This document shows, in pieces, positions 7,154 to 14,451 of a stretch of 64,000 nucleotides of DNA. Positions within the stretch are counted from its first letter, which is position 1; the number at the start of each line of letters is the position of its first letter. The notes below the pieces were generated by a model. That model saw only the letters and a list, made by a program, of their open reading frames with translations. It did no database searches and had not been told where the DNA came from. The position numbers and the translations under genes were made by a program. Origin of the DNA: Bacteroidetes bacterium GWC2_46_850 (GTDB lineage Bacteria; Bacteroidota; Bacteroidia; Bacteroidales; Dysgonomonadaceae); contig MENQ01000023.1 in NCBI GenBank assembly GCA_001768325.1, forward strand, positions 124,001 through 188,000, given 5' to 3'.

Positions 7154-9655
7154 TTAGGATTCACGCTCTACAACATACCCGACAAAGTCGGCGATAAGTG
7201 CATCAGAAATTTGAAAGAATCCAGCATCAGAAGGATGGACGTAATCCTTTCCCCTCACCTCCGTTAGATTGATTCTGCCATTTACATTCGCATTCAACTC
7301 CTGTAATGAATACTCTGAATCTATTTGAGCAGTAGTCCAAACAACATCTACATTTGTAAATTCAGCGGCTAAGGTTTTATATGCCTCTGAGAGCGTAAGC
7401 ATAAGTATCTTTGCCCGTTGTTCATCTGTCCATTCTGTAGAACCGAATGGATGCGCACCGAACCCCCCTCTTGTGCCTGGAACATTCTGAGTCCATAATT
7501 TTATTTTTGTTGTAGGCCATTGCGTAGTCATGGCGGTTAAAAAAGCTCTTGCATTCCCAATAACGGTATCAAGATTATAGCTTTGCCCAAGTATTGTCGC
7601 AATGTCGTTCCACCCCAATCCTATGTAAACAATGTCTGGTTGGGTAAAACTGTTAACTGTTAAGTAGTTATTAAAATCTAATACATCTACAGAATAAAAT
7701 GGAGAACCTGAACCATTGAAGTTACTCCATCTCCATCCTGAGTAACCTTCATGATATGTCTGCCCTATCCACCCTAAATAATTCAGCTTTTGCGTGCCAA
7801 TTAATTGAATGTTCCCCCATGATCTGCCGGCAAGTTTAATTACTGTATATAGAGAACAGGTGTCCTGAACAATTGATTGAGCGTCAGAACTTGTTAACAC
7901 TCTTAGAAATTCATCGCTTAACCGATTGTAGTAGGTTAATGAATCACCAATAAATAAAACAGTTACAGGACTTATTGGCTGGGTAGTTCTATTTATAACA
8001 TTTATGGTCACGGTTTTTTCATCAAGTAGCACTCGTTCATTATTATAAAGACGGATAGTAGCTATTCTTGCTCCTGTTAATGTTGGGGTGTACAACCAAT
8101 ATCTGTTAAAATCATCACCTGCTGGATGGTCGGCATCAAGTATTACCTGTATATTATAATTTTTATAATTAAAGGCATTAGTAAGAGCATGCTTAAATAA
8201 ATATAGAGGCTTCCCTAATTCAGCCGTTATATGGTCGGGCAAATAAAGTCTAACATTTGTATCTCTTTGTGATAGATCAATTATTTTAGATACCGATATT
8301 TTCCACGAACTATTAAACGGATTCGACGGGTCGGCATAGCACAATATGTGATATTCCTGACCTATTGCGTTACCAGTTATCACACCAGGATATCCAATTG
8401 CGTCATAAGGAAGGAGTCTCTTCTCTATTGTAGAGTCAAAAACAGAGGTATATGCGACTTTTGCAAAATAATAGTCGCCACTTTGCTCTGTAATCTCCAC
8501 GTTTATTGAAAAATCTAAATTAGAGGCCTCCTTTAATCCTCCAACGGATATTTCGGTTGGTATAAAATCAACATTAATAAAAGCAACTGGAGATGGGACA
8601 ATTTTTGAAAGTTGCACCCTCAACCTTGTATAGTTTGATTTTTTGAACCAAAAGCCATACTCTCCATTCTGCTCATAATTAATGAAGTACACAGGGTACA
8701 ACAATCCGCCTGTACGCACATAGGATGATACGGTAATTTCATTAAGTCCTTCTATTGGGTTAGTAATATCTGACTTTGCATAACCAGTAGATATCACAGA
8801 ACTAACAGTATTATTAAGTAAAAGGGGAATAGATCCTGCCCCTGAATTAGTTCTGTTTTCCGGCAGCCATAACTTTTTTAATTCATTTATATTCTCCGTC
8901 ACTACTTTTTGATTAATAACGTCCACTTCAGAACTACCTAAAACATTTTTAACTGCTGTCTTTGGTAGCTTTTCCTCGATAGTTTCCTTGATATTATAAG
9001 AGACGTGAATTGAGTAGTCGAACTCCAATAGATTCGCAACTTTTTGTGTTGATAATGTTCCAACAACCATCCCTACACTATTGAATCCGTACGAATAAAC
9101 GTCCCCCTGAATATTTGATTTGTATAGATGGTCAGAACCAGTTATTATATTAACAATGCCTACATATTGTCCTTTCTCGACAATAATATTTTGAGCTGTC
9201 AAATCAAGTAGTTGAGAGTTTATTGTAATGTCGTGTATGGATAGCACCCTCATATTGGATGTTAGAGGTTTATCACATATAATTAATTTTGAGGAAAAAG
9301 AAATAGGTATTGGTTGAGCAAATTCTAATTTTTCTATCTTGCCAGGGTATTTTATGGGTGTTTCTTTTACGAATGCCCATGTAGATGTAACAGATACAGC
9401 GAATGGGATATCTGATTGTTGGTACTTCTCTATTGATATTTTTTCAGCCACATCGCCCGCTAATTGAACTATCTCCCCTTCCACTGCTTTCAAGGTATTC
9501 GTACTTCCACCGCTGTCAGCTTTGTTTGCAATTTCTTGCAAGTGAGGGATCACTTCCTCCATCCAGGCGCCCACGCGTGAGGCAGAGTTGTTATTCTCGA
9601 CGGTTTCGTTCTTTATTGTGGTGGCCTGAGCCAATAAATCTTCAACAGGTATCAT
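7154..9655 (-). CDS. Tail fibre or receptor-binding protein with C-terminal SGNH esterase domain
   Basis: 833 residues. The N-terminal 80 residues are a typical fibre attachment region (LLAQATTIKNETVENNNSA, then a coiled segment). The middle is beta-rich. The C-terminal domain is an SGNH/GDSL hydrolase: block I FIGDSLTYYN with nucleophile S572, block III GLGWND, and block V DYVHPSDAG with D804 and H807. The domain would remove acyl or acetyl groups from surface polysaccharide during adsorption, as in other esterase-bearing tail proteins. Its own GTCC-type promoter (9674-9708) lies just upstream, and the small genes down to 4223 follow with short gaps. Confidence 0.82.
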   Translation of the reverse strand: MIPVEDLLAQATTIKNETVENNNSASRVGAWMEEVIPHLQEIANKADSGGSTNTLKAVEGEIVQLAGDVAEKISIEKYQQSDIPFAVSVTSTWAFVKETPIKYPGKIEKLEFAQPIPISFSSKLIICDKPLTSNMRVLSIHDITINSQLLDLTAQNIIVEKGQYVGIVNIITGSDHLYKSNIQGDVYSYGFNSVGMVVGTLSTQKVANLLEFDYSIHVSYNIKETIEEKLPKTAVKNVLGSSEVDVINQKVVTENINELKKLWLPENRTNSGAGSIPLLLNNTVSSVISTGYAKSDITNPIEGLNEITVSSYVRTGGLLYPVYFINYEQNGEYGFWFKKSNYTRLRVQLSKIVPSPVAFINVDFIPTEISVGGLKEASNLDFSINVEITEQSGDYYFAKVAYTSVFDSTIEKRLLPYDAIGYPGVITGNAIGQEYHILCYADPSNPFNSSWKISVSKIIDLSQRDTNVRLYLPDHITAELGKPLYLFKHALTNAFNYKNYNIQVILDADHPAGDDFNRYWLYTPTLTGARIATIRLYNNERVLLDEKTVTINVINRTTQPISPVTVLFIGDSLTYYNRLSDEFLRVLTSSDAQSIVQDTCSLYTVIKLAGRSWGNIQLIGTQKLNYLGWIGQTYHEGYSGWRWSNFNGSGSPFYSVDVLDFNNYLTVNSFTQPDIVYIGLGWNDIATILGQSYNLDTVIGNARAFLTAMTTQWPTTKIKLWTQNVPGTRGGFGAHPFGSTEWTDEQRAKILMLTLSEAYKTLAAEFTNVDVVWTTAQIDSEYSLQELNANVNGRINLTEVRGKDYVHPSDAGFFQISDALIADFVGYVVERES

Positions 9656-9673
9656 AGTTCTTCGTTTTTATTG

Positions 9674-9708
9674 CAAAAATATGGTTGCTCACAGGGACGG
9701 AAAAGGAC
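9674..9708 (-). promoter_or_regulatory. Phage lytic promoter P3 (GTCC element, 27 nt, TATTTTTG)
   Basis: GTCCTTTTCC starts at 9708 on the minus strand; TATTTTTG is at 9681-9674, 27 nt from G to T. It lies in the 58-bp gap before the tail fibre gene. The segment TGAGCAACCATA before and at the box is identical to the one at 3726-3737. No strong terminator precedes it. Confidence 0.7.
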
Positions 9709-9713
9709 AATAA

Positions 9714-10211
9714 TTACAGGAACCGGTCGGCAGCAAGACAGCCCGGGAATGGAAGTTCATATTGAGCGGACAGCAATACTCCATAGAGCGTGGCGCTTTC
9801 ATTCTCAATGTAGTTTATCTCAACGCCATCCATCACCAAGCCACGGAGGAAGGGGAATGCCCGGCGGTCCTTCCTGTCTTCATCAATCTTAAGGAGAAAC
9901 TCTTCGGCAATCTTCTCCATGTTATTTTTTATAGCTTGTATCCTTGCAAAGTCGCCGGCATCGGATACATTATCCAGGAACATCATTTCCAGGTACCGGC
10001 GTTTTCTCCGGTTGTCGTCGTTCCACGGGTAAGTGACAGTCAGCTTGTCGAGGGTAACGAAAGGATAATAGAGACTCTTCATCTTCTGCATCATCTTATC
10101 GGTGCTCAGTTCCACAAAATGTCGTTCACCCGACGGGTTATGCTTTATATCCACATGCTTTTCGCAGAGCGACTCGATGTACGCAGTGAAATCATTCAAT
10201 AAATCTGCCAT
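9714..10211 (-). CDS. Phage virion protein of unknown function
   Basis: 165 residues, mostly helical and charged in the middle (KNNMEKIAEEFLLKIDEDRKDRR), with a C-terminal beta-like segment ending in ESATLYGVLLSAQYELPFPG. No domain is recognised. It forms an operon with the two upstream genes (gap of 2 bp) and precedes the tail fibre promoter, so a tail or connector role is likely from position only. Confidence 0.55.
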   Translation of the reverse strand: MADLLNDFTAYIESLCEKHVDIKHNPSGERHFVELSTDKMMQKMKSLYYPFVTLDKLTVTYPWNDDNRRKRRYLEMMFLDNVSDAGDFARIQAIKNNMEKIAEEFLLKIDEDRKDRRAFPFLRGLVMDGVEINYIENESATLYGVLLSAQYELPFPGCLAADRFL

Positions 10212-10213
10212 GG

Positions 10214-10996
10214 TTATTTTGTTTGATGCGTTTTTATACGTGCATTGATGCGCTTGAACATCAGTATGCAGTTAGTTTTCTTGTAATGATCGTAGTTCAG
10301 GATGTCATCGCCTACGAAGGCATCAAGGATCCCCGTCCAGTCGGGTAGAGAGGTCGATGTTTTCTTAGTGATTCCTCTCTTCGTACTTTCCCTGTCGTCG
10401 GTCGATTTTGATTCGAATAGTAGAGGAAAAGGTTTCTCGAGCCATTTATGGATAAAAATGTAATTCATGAATATGGCGTTGCGTGTAGCTTCATCAACAT
10501 GCTTCCTGATGTACTTTATCCGCTTTTCAAAGTCGATATCGGTAACCGATTCATTGCTTTTCAGGTATAGAGCCGCGATAAACCGGCATAGATCTTCTTC
10601 TTTATGATCCCGTACGTACATGAAGAAATAAGTGTCAAACAGGGCAAAACGCTCGAAATCCACATCTCTGAATTTTGCTTTGGGGGCCATTAACCCGGTA
10701 CCCGGGATTACCTGCATGTAGAAGAAATTAACCGATCCATTCGGCCTGGCTGCAAAAGTGCACAGCTCGGTAAGTTTATAAAGTTCGAATTTTGAAAATT
10801 TACGGGTTATCCTTTTCGGAATTGAAAAGAAACGGCTTGCAAATTCAAAGTCAGCAATATTATTCAGGTAGATATCGCTGCAAACAGAAAACTGATCCCC
10901 GTTCAGTTCATGCCATTTTTCCGGAACATCCAGTTCTTTTGTCTTCCGGAATATAAAAAACTGTTTGTATTGAATTTTCAGTCTTCTCATGCCCAA
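10214..10996 (-). CDS. Phage protein of unknown function in the virion block
   Basis: 260 residues; MGMRR offers starts at 10996 and 10990, the first overlapping the upstream gene by 10 bp. It is rich in aromatic residues (FFIFRK, FFYMQV, DTYFFMYVRDH), with a basic Ser/Thr-rich linker near residue 205 (RESTKRGITKKTSTS) followed by LPDWTGILDAFVG. The late LPDW-type helix after a linker recalls tail assembly chaperone or connector proteins of Bacteroidales phages, but I cannot name the family. Confidence 0.5.
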   Translation of the reverse strand: MGMRRLKIQYKQFFIFRKTKELDVPEKWHELNGDQFSVCSDIYLNNIADFEFASRFFSIPKRITRKFSKFELYKLTELCTFAARPNGSVNFFYMQVIPGTGLMAPKAKFRDVDFERFALFDTYFFMYVRDHKEEDLCRFIAALYLKSNESVTDIDFEKRIKYIRKHVDEATRNAIFMNYIFIHKWLEKPFPLLFESKSTDDRESTKRGITKKTSTSLPDWTGILDAFVGDDILNYDHYKKTNCILMFKRINARIKTHQTK

Positions 10997-11958
10997 AAGC
11001 TTTTTTTATCGGTATTATCCCGTTTTGGAATCAGAGTACCGGCGCTGGAAGTATACTCGAAATCAGCTGTCAAAAGTTTCTCGGCAATTTTCCAGTAAGA
11101 AATGCCATCGGCTTCAAGCATATTCGCCTGCATCATGATGCGTTCGTCGCTCACCGGTTGATGCACGGTTTCATTGTCGCCAGTGGATCCTGAGAGAGAA
11201 TCAAAGAATAGGCCCTTCTCCGTGATGCTGCCGGTTTCTTTTACCAGGCGTGCCAGCGAGTAAAACACGACTACGGGGATAAGCGCTTCACGCAATTTCG
11301 TGTATTTGTCTTCCGGGGTGTCCGTTGCTAAATTTGCGATGAAGGCATCATACACTGCAGTACCTATCCGTGCTTTGATCATGCCAATGGAAATGTTCTG
11401 CATGTGCTGTTTCAATCGCAGGTAGATGAGCCGGCTCCCGTTGATGAAATAGTACCGGTCAATCTCGGCAGCATTGCGAACAATCGCCTTTTTGTTTTCC
11501 GTGTAGTACGACGATTCAGCGAAATGTGGAAATTCCGGCTTATGCTCCTCCAGGTATTTCAGCAGATCATCCAGGGCATTGAATCCCTTTTCCTTCCAGC
11601 TTCTTTTTAATGCCTGTTCCTGGTATTTATACGGAGTCTTGGCATCTTCGCTTTCCTGCCGTAAGGTTCCACTGCCGCCGATCAGCATCTGCATTTCGTC
11701 GTAGTTGTCCCAGAAAGCCAGCCGGGCATTGGCCATCTGTGCCAGGAACAGCAACCGTGATTGTACGGGTGTGGGTGATGTGGCCGTGTATATAGCAATG
11801 AGATCTTCAGTCATCAAGTCCCCCAGCAGCGGTCGGAGGAACTTTTCGAAAGCACTCCGAAGCGGCGCTTCCACGGTCTGAAATTCAAGAGAACGTGATA
11901 CGCTGATGAAAGGCATCATTTCATCGGCATTGCTCCATTTTTCCTTTGAGAATATCAT
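10987..11958 (-). CDS. DUF6712-like phage structural protein
   Basis: 323 residues, mainly helical: QSRLLFLAQMANARLAFWDNYDEMQM, then ALKRSWKEKGFNALDDLLKYLEEHK, then YFINGSRLIYLRL. This order matches my memory of the DUF6712 family of Bacteroidota phages, found in head-tail or tail blocks. The name is a recollection and not a search result. It is the first gene after promoter P4 (11979-12013), so it leads a three-gene operon with the genes ending at 10214 and 9714. Confidence 0.55.
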   Translation of the reverse strand: MIFSKEKWSNADEMMPFISVSRSLEFQTVEAPLRSAFEKFLRPLLGDLMTEDLIAIYTATSPTPVQSRLLFLAQMANARLAFWDNYDEMQMLIGGSGTLRQESEDAKTPYKYQEQALKRSWKEKGFNALDDLLKYLEEHKPEFPHFAESSYYTENKKAIVRNAAEIDRYYFINGSRLIYLRLKQHMQNISIGMIKARIGTAVYDAFIANLATDTPEDKYTKLREALIPVVVFYSLARLVKETGSITEKGLFFDSLSGSTGDNETVHQPVSDERIMMQANMLEADGISYWKIAEKLLTADFEYTSSAGTLIPKRDNTDKKSFWA

Positions 11959-11978
11959 ATCGGTACATTTTTATGATA

Positions 11979-12013
11979 CAAAAATATACCGACCATAATG
12001 GTGGGAAAAGGAC
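11979..12013 (-). promoter_or_regulatory. Phage lytic promoter P4 (GTCC element, 27 nt, TATTTTTG)
   Basis: GTCCTTTTCC starts at 12013 on the minus strand and TATTTTTG is at 11986-11979, 27 nt away. GGTCGGT immediately before the box is shared with the promoter at 17588-17622. It drives the DUF6712-like operon. Confidence 0.72.
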
Positions 12014-12046
12014 AAAAAAAAGCCCCTGTTGACAAACAACAAGGGC
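12014..12046 (-). terminator. Intrinsic terminator fused to promoter P4
   Basis: On the minus strand GCCCTTGTTG pairs with CAACAGGGGC (one G-T pair) around the loop TTTGT, followed by eight T. The T-tract abuts GTCC of promoter P4. It ends the 12895-12067 transcript. Confidence 0.82.
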
Positions 12047-12066
12047 AATTGAATTATCAATCAGGT

Positions 12067-12396
12067 TCAGGAATTTTTTATTTTCTCATACAGAACCCAG
12101 TTGCTCACGCCATCAATGAAAATTGTTTTGAAACCTTTACCATGGAGAATCTTATTCACGGTTCTCATCCCCACGTCAACCATTTCACTCATTTCAGTGA
12201 TCAGTTCCAGTGTGGTTCTGAATTCTTTTTGATCTACATCGCCGTCCGGAGCATAGTTTTCATCGATATATCTGGTGGCCATTTCTTCATTGAAAGAGAA
12301 TCCGAAAGGATCATTATCATTCTCATTCTCATTCTCATTCTCATTCTCATTCTCTTCTTTCTCAGGTAATGAATTTACAAAGCCAATTTTTCTCAT
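12067..12396 (-). CDS. Phage protein with Glu-Asn hexanucleotide repeat tract
   Basis: 109 residues from the ATG at 12396, chosen because AAAGGAGG lies seven bases upstream, an unusually strong ribosome binding site for this genome. Residues about 13-28 are alternating E and N, encoded by a tandem (CATTCT)n microsatellite on the plus strand at about 12319-12354. The rest is helical (TLELITEMSEMVDVGMRTVNKILHGKGF) and ends in VSNWVLYEKIKNS; the helix-plus-basic-helix pattern could be a small DNA-binding fold. It overlaps the upstream gene by 4 bp. Confidence 0.6.
   Translation of the reverse strand: MRKIGFVNSLPEKEENENENENENENDNDPFGFSFNEEMATRYIDENYAPDGDVDQKEFRTTLELITEMSEMVDVGMRTVNKILHGKGFKTIFIDGVSNWVLYEKIKNS
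12319..12354. repeat. Hexanucleotide microsatellite (CATTCT)n, about six copies
   Basis: Consecutive cattct units in the plus strand, inside the 12067-12396 gene, where they code for alternating Glu and Asn. Because the unit is six bases, copy-number change would alter tract length without shifting the frame. Confidence 0.85.
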
Positions 12397-12677
12397 GATG
12401 CACCTCCTTTTTTTGGCGTGGAGATCTGGCATTGTGCCATAAAAGAGAAGAGATCTCGGATCTCATAAAGGAACATGATCATAGACTGGCGCTCTTCGTT
12501 ATCCATCCATACAGGGGTCTCAGATAATGAAATGAATTTAATGCCGGTATCGGCCCAGGTCAATGCTTCATCCAGAGAGTACCACTGCATCAGCCGAAAG
12601 AACGGCTCCACATTCATCAGTACATCTTTGTACGGGTTATTCACTATCACCGGGCTGGAGTCGTCGCGTGCTCTCAT
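12393..12677 (-). CDS. Small phage protein of unknown function
   Basis: 94 residues: an N-terminal RARDDSSPVIVNNPYKDVL, a helical middle with several tryptophans (LMQWYSLDEALTWADTGIKF) and a C-terminal PKKGGAS. No domain is recognised. The last codons encode the purine-rich ribosome binding site of the next gene, which starts within the stop as ATGA. The start also overlaps the upstream stop by 4 bp, so the three genes 12895-12067 form a tightly coupled cassette. Confidence 0.6.
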   Translation of the reverse strand: MRARDDSSPVIVNNPYKDVLMNVEPFFRLMQWYSLDEALTWADTGIKFISLSETPVWMDNEERQSMIMFLYEIRDLFSFMAQCQISTPKKGGAS

Positions 12678-12895
12678 GAGGCCGCTCCTTTCCTTTTAGG
12701 AAGTTCCTGAATGTGCAGCGTGGCGCATACCCCGTTTGCCATCATCACAATTACCAGGTCATTGCCAACCTTGTGTTTCTCGCAATGGACATTGCTTTCC
12801 TTGAACATGCTCGAAAGGGCATCGTTCATTGTTTCCTTCACTACCGCCGATGGCACATTGGCCATCAGTGGCCGGTTAGATTTTGTTTTACTCAT
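12674..12895 (-). CDS. Small phage protein of unknown function, first gene behind the structured leader
   Basis: 73 residues with a helical N-terminal half (VPSAVVKETMNDALSSMF), a beta-like NDLVIVMMANGVCATLHIQEL, and the C-terminus KRKGAAS. The end resembles that of its downstream neighbour because both encode a ribosome binding site for the next ATG. No function is recognised. It is the first gene after a leader of about 200 nt with alternative hairpins (12896-13095), so its expression is probably controlled at that leader. Confidence 0.6.
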   Translation of the reverse strand: MSKTKSNRPLMANVPSAVVKETMNDALSSMFKESNVHCEKHKVGNDLVIVMMANGVCATLHIQELPKRKGAAS

Positions 12896-13095
12896 AACTT
12901 ACGAAATTTTTTAGCATTAAAAAAAAGAACGGTTTCGCTACCCGTTGCTAAAAGTCTTTCGTAAAAGGCTCGCATACACCATTACAATGTATGCACGGGG
13001 CGAAACCGCCATATTTTAAGATATGGAATGGACACAAAAAAAGCCAGACACTTCCGGCAACATCCATTGCCTCTTACGAATTAAAAACTTTTAGC
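12896..13095 (-). promoter_or_regulatory. Structured 5' leader, attenuator or riboswitch candidate
   Basis: On the minus strand the leader begins with segment A (GCTAAAAG...TTCGTAA, 13095-13074), then a GGCAA/TTGCC hairpin (13071-13056) that shares bases with a terminator-like hairpin (13058-13043 plus seven T). A nested stem follows: P1 CGGTTTCGC/GCGAAACCG (13008-13000 with 12938-12930), P2 CCCGT/ACGGG and P3 GCATACA/TGTATGC, ending in GTTC and eight T. Segment B (12964-12947), inside P2, is complementary both to A and to segment C (12915-12899), and C lies four bases from the start codon. A-B and B-C pairings are about 15 bp each and mutually exclusive. Confidence 0.6.
13036..13058 (-). terminator. 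Terminator-like hairpin inside the 12.9-kb leader
   Basis: GCCGGA/TCTGGC (one G-T pair) with a four-base loop, followed by seven T on the minus strand. It shares GCC with the preceding GGCAA/TTGCC hairpin (13056-13071), so the two cannot form together. Confidence 0.55.
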
Positions 13096-13099
13096 GTGA

Positions 13100-13130
13100 C
13101 AAATATCAGCATAAGTTTTTAATTGGCAAA
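13100..13130 (-). promoter_or_regulatory. Promoter of the structured leader (TTTG-N19-GATATTTG)
   Basis: On the minus strand TTTG at 13130-13127 and GATATTTG at 13107-13100 are 19 bases apart, one base off the Bacteroidota -7 consensus TAnnTTTG. The predicted start site falls at the beginning of leader segment A. A 12-bp inverted repeat (13079-13090 with 13112-13123) overlaps the spacer and could be an operator. Confidence 0.55.
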
Positions 13131-13155
13131 GAAAAACCCCGAAAATTTCGGGGTT
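13131..13155 (-). terminator. Intrinsic terminator after the lipoprotein gene
   Basis: AACCCCGAAA/TTTCGGGGTT is a 10-bp palindromic stem with a one-base loop, followed on the minus strand by TTTTTC. It overlaps the stop codon of the 13154-13768 gene. Confidence 0.85.
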
Positions 13156-13768
13156 AATTTTTAAAGATTTGCTTTTCACCGGTAGCTGTATTTTCTATAA
13201 TTAATTTTGAATAGGACCAATTTTTTATATCTTTCCAATCTCCACCATTAAAATTCATCCATATTTTATAAACATATTCACTTGTTACTCCAAAAGCATT
13301 CTTTGTGGTAAACTTATTGATTACTATAGCTTGATCCCCTTCAACTTCATGTACATGAGTAGATGTTTTTATTTTGCTTTCCAATGGAAATTTTAATTTT
13401 GATTTTACAAAGTCTTCAGAAATTATTGCGCACTTATTACCATCATAAATGAAAGAAGATACTGAAGATTTAGAACCAGAAGATGGTTTTTCAAATTTTT
13501 TATATGCATAGTTGTTGTCAACCTTATAAAGTTCAGCATATGAGAAGTTGCTTTGATTCATAAAAGAAATTGTTTGACAATTTTCAAGCCCTAGCAGTTT
13601 CACACTTTTTATAAGTATGCTCTCATCCTCCACAGTACGCGAAGTACTTACGAGATAATATAAGTTCCTTTCACCGGTAATCTTAGTGAATGTGACTCCA
13701 TCGATCATAACATTCTTTTTACAAGAAATTAGAATAAAGATCATTAAGAATAAAATTATTTTTCTCAT
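13154..13768 (-). CDS. Phage-borne lipoprotein, probable cargo gene
   Basis: 204 residues from the ATG at 13768; a longer reading from 13876 would cross the preceding terminator and promoter. The N-terminus MRKIILFLMIFILISC is a lipoprotein signal with cysteine 16. The mature protein is beta-rich and ends in WSYSKLIIENTATGEKQIF, with no recognised domain. The gene is more AT-rich than its neighbours and has its own promoter (13798-13830) and terminator (13131-13155), the layout of a moron expressed from the lysogen. Possible roles are surface alteration or superinfection exclusion, but nothing in the sequence proves either. Confidence 0.65.
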   Translation of the reverse strand: MRKIILFLMIFILISCKKNVMIDGVTFTKITGERNLYYLVSTSRTVEDESILIKSVKLLGLENCQTISFMNQSNFSYAELYKVDNNYAYKKFEKPSSGSKSSVSSFIYDGNKCAIISEDFVKSKLKFPLESKIKTSTHVHEVEGDQAIVINKFTTKNAFGVTSEYVYKIWMNFNGGDWKDIKNWSYSKLIIENTATGEKQIFKN

Positions 13769-13797
13769 GATAAAAACATTAATAATTAAACATTTGG

Positions 13798-13830
13798 CAA
13801 ATATAAATATAATTCCTGATGATAGACAAA
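13798..13830 (-). promoter_or_regulatory. Promoter of the lipoprotein cargo gene (TTTG-N21-TATATTTG)
   Basis: TTTG at 13830-13827 and TATATTTG at 13805-13798 on the minus strand, 21 bases apart, a full match to the host-type consensus. It lacks the GTCC element, so it should work without phage late factors. Confidence 0.7.
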
Positions 13831-13845
13831 GTTTTATCAATGTAG

Positions 13846-13873
13846 TAAAAAAAAATCCGGCAAGACACCGGAT
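13846..13873 (-). terminator. Intrinsic terminator after the retropepsin-like gene
   Basis: ATCCGG/CCGGAT stem with a seven-base loop, followed by nine T on the minus strand. Confidence 0.85.
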
Positions 13874-13899
13874 CATATTAAAATAGTAAAGGGGAGATT

Positions 13900-14451
13900 C
13901 TATTTCCCGTGACAGTATTTATATTTCTTTTTACTTCCGCATGGGCACATGTCATTTCTTCCTGGAATTTTGTCTTTAACTAAAGGGGTTGAACCATTCA
14001 CGCCCCTCACAAAGTCAATCTTCTGCACAGATGGAATCCGAAAACTCATCATGGTTTTTCCTCCGTAGTTAGTTATGGCGAAATCTCCCAAATTAATGAC
14101 ATTCATACCAATAATGAAGTTGATTTCATTATTGGCTGATAACTCCACGCACTCTGTAACAAGCGTATCTATTTTAATCTGTTCATTATTTAGAGTAAGG
14201 TTCAGTTTATATACATTTACCTCTTTTGCACCATGAACACCATTTGATAATGCCTTCTGAATGGTAACTAAACCTAACTCACTGGCTGCACTTGCTGTTA
14301 TAACCGAATTGGTGGCACCTGTATCCCAAATTGCATGAGTTTCAAGTGTCTTTCCCGTAAATGTGTTTTTTAAAGTAACAGGAGATATTATAACATTTTG
14401 AAGTCCGTTATTACTCTCCGTGGTTAAAGCGTGGATTGGAATACCATTCAT
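13900..14451 (-). CDS. Retropepsin-like aspartic protease with C-terminal SEC-C zinc motif
   Basis: 183 residues. The segment HAIWDTGATNSVIT carries the catalytic DTG (D43-T44-G45) of retropepsin-type aspartic proteases, and FIIGMNVINLGDFAITNYGG matches the hydrophobic-hydrophobic-G block that supports the active site. One DTG per chain implies a homodimer. The last 20 residues are a SEC-C motif with C169, C171, C180 and H181 for zinc, as at the end of SecA. The start overlaps the stop of a small partner gene as TAATG. The pair has its own terminator and a gene-free upstream region, inserted between portal and tail genes. Substrate and role are unknown; peptide processing in defence or stress response is a guess. 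Confidence 0.82.
   Translation of the reverse strand: MNGIPIHALTTESNNGLQNVIISPVTLKNTFTGKTLETHAIWDTGATNSVITASAASELGLVTIQKALSNGVHGAKEVNVYKLNLTLNNEQIKIDTLVTECVELSANNEINFIIGMNVINLGDFAITNYGGKTMMSFRIPSVQKIDFVRGVNGSTPLVKDKIPGRNDMCPCGSKKKYKYCHGK

Noticed and set aside
13007-13033. GTCCATTCC near 13033 as an eighth GTCC promoter
   Set aside because: The position 27 nt away reads GTTTCGCC, not TAnnTTTG, so it fails the rule that holds at the other seven sites.
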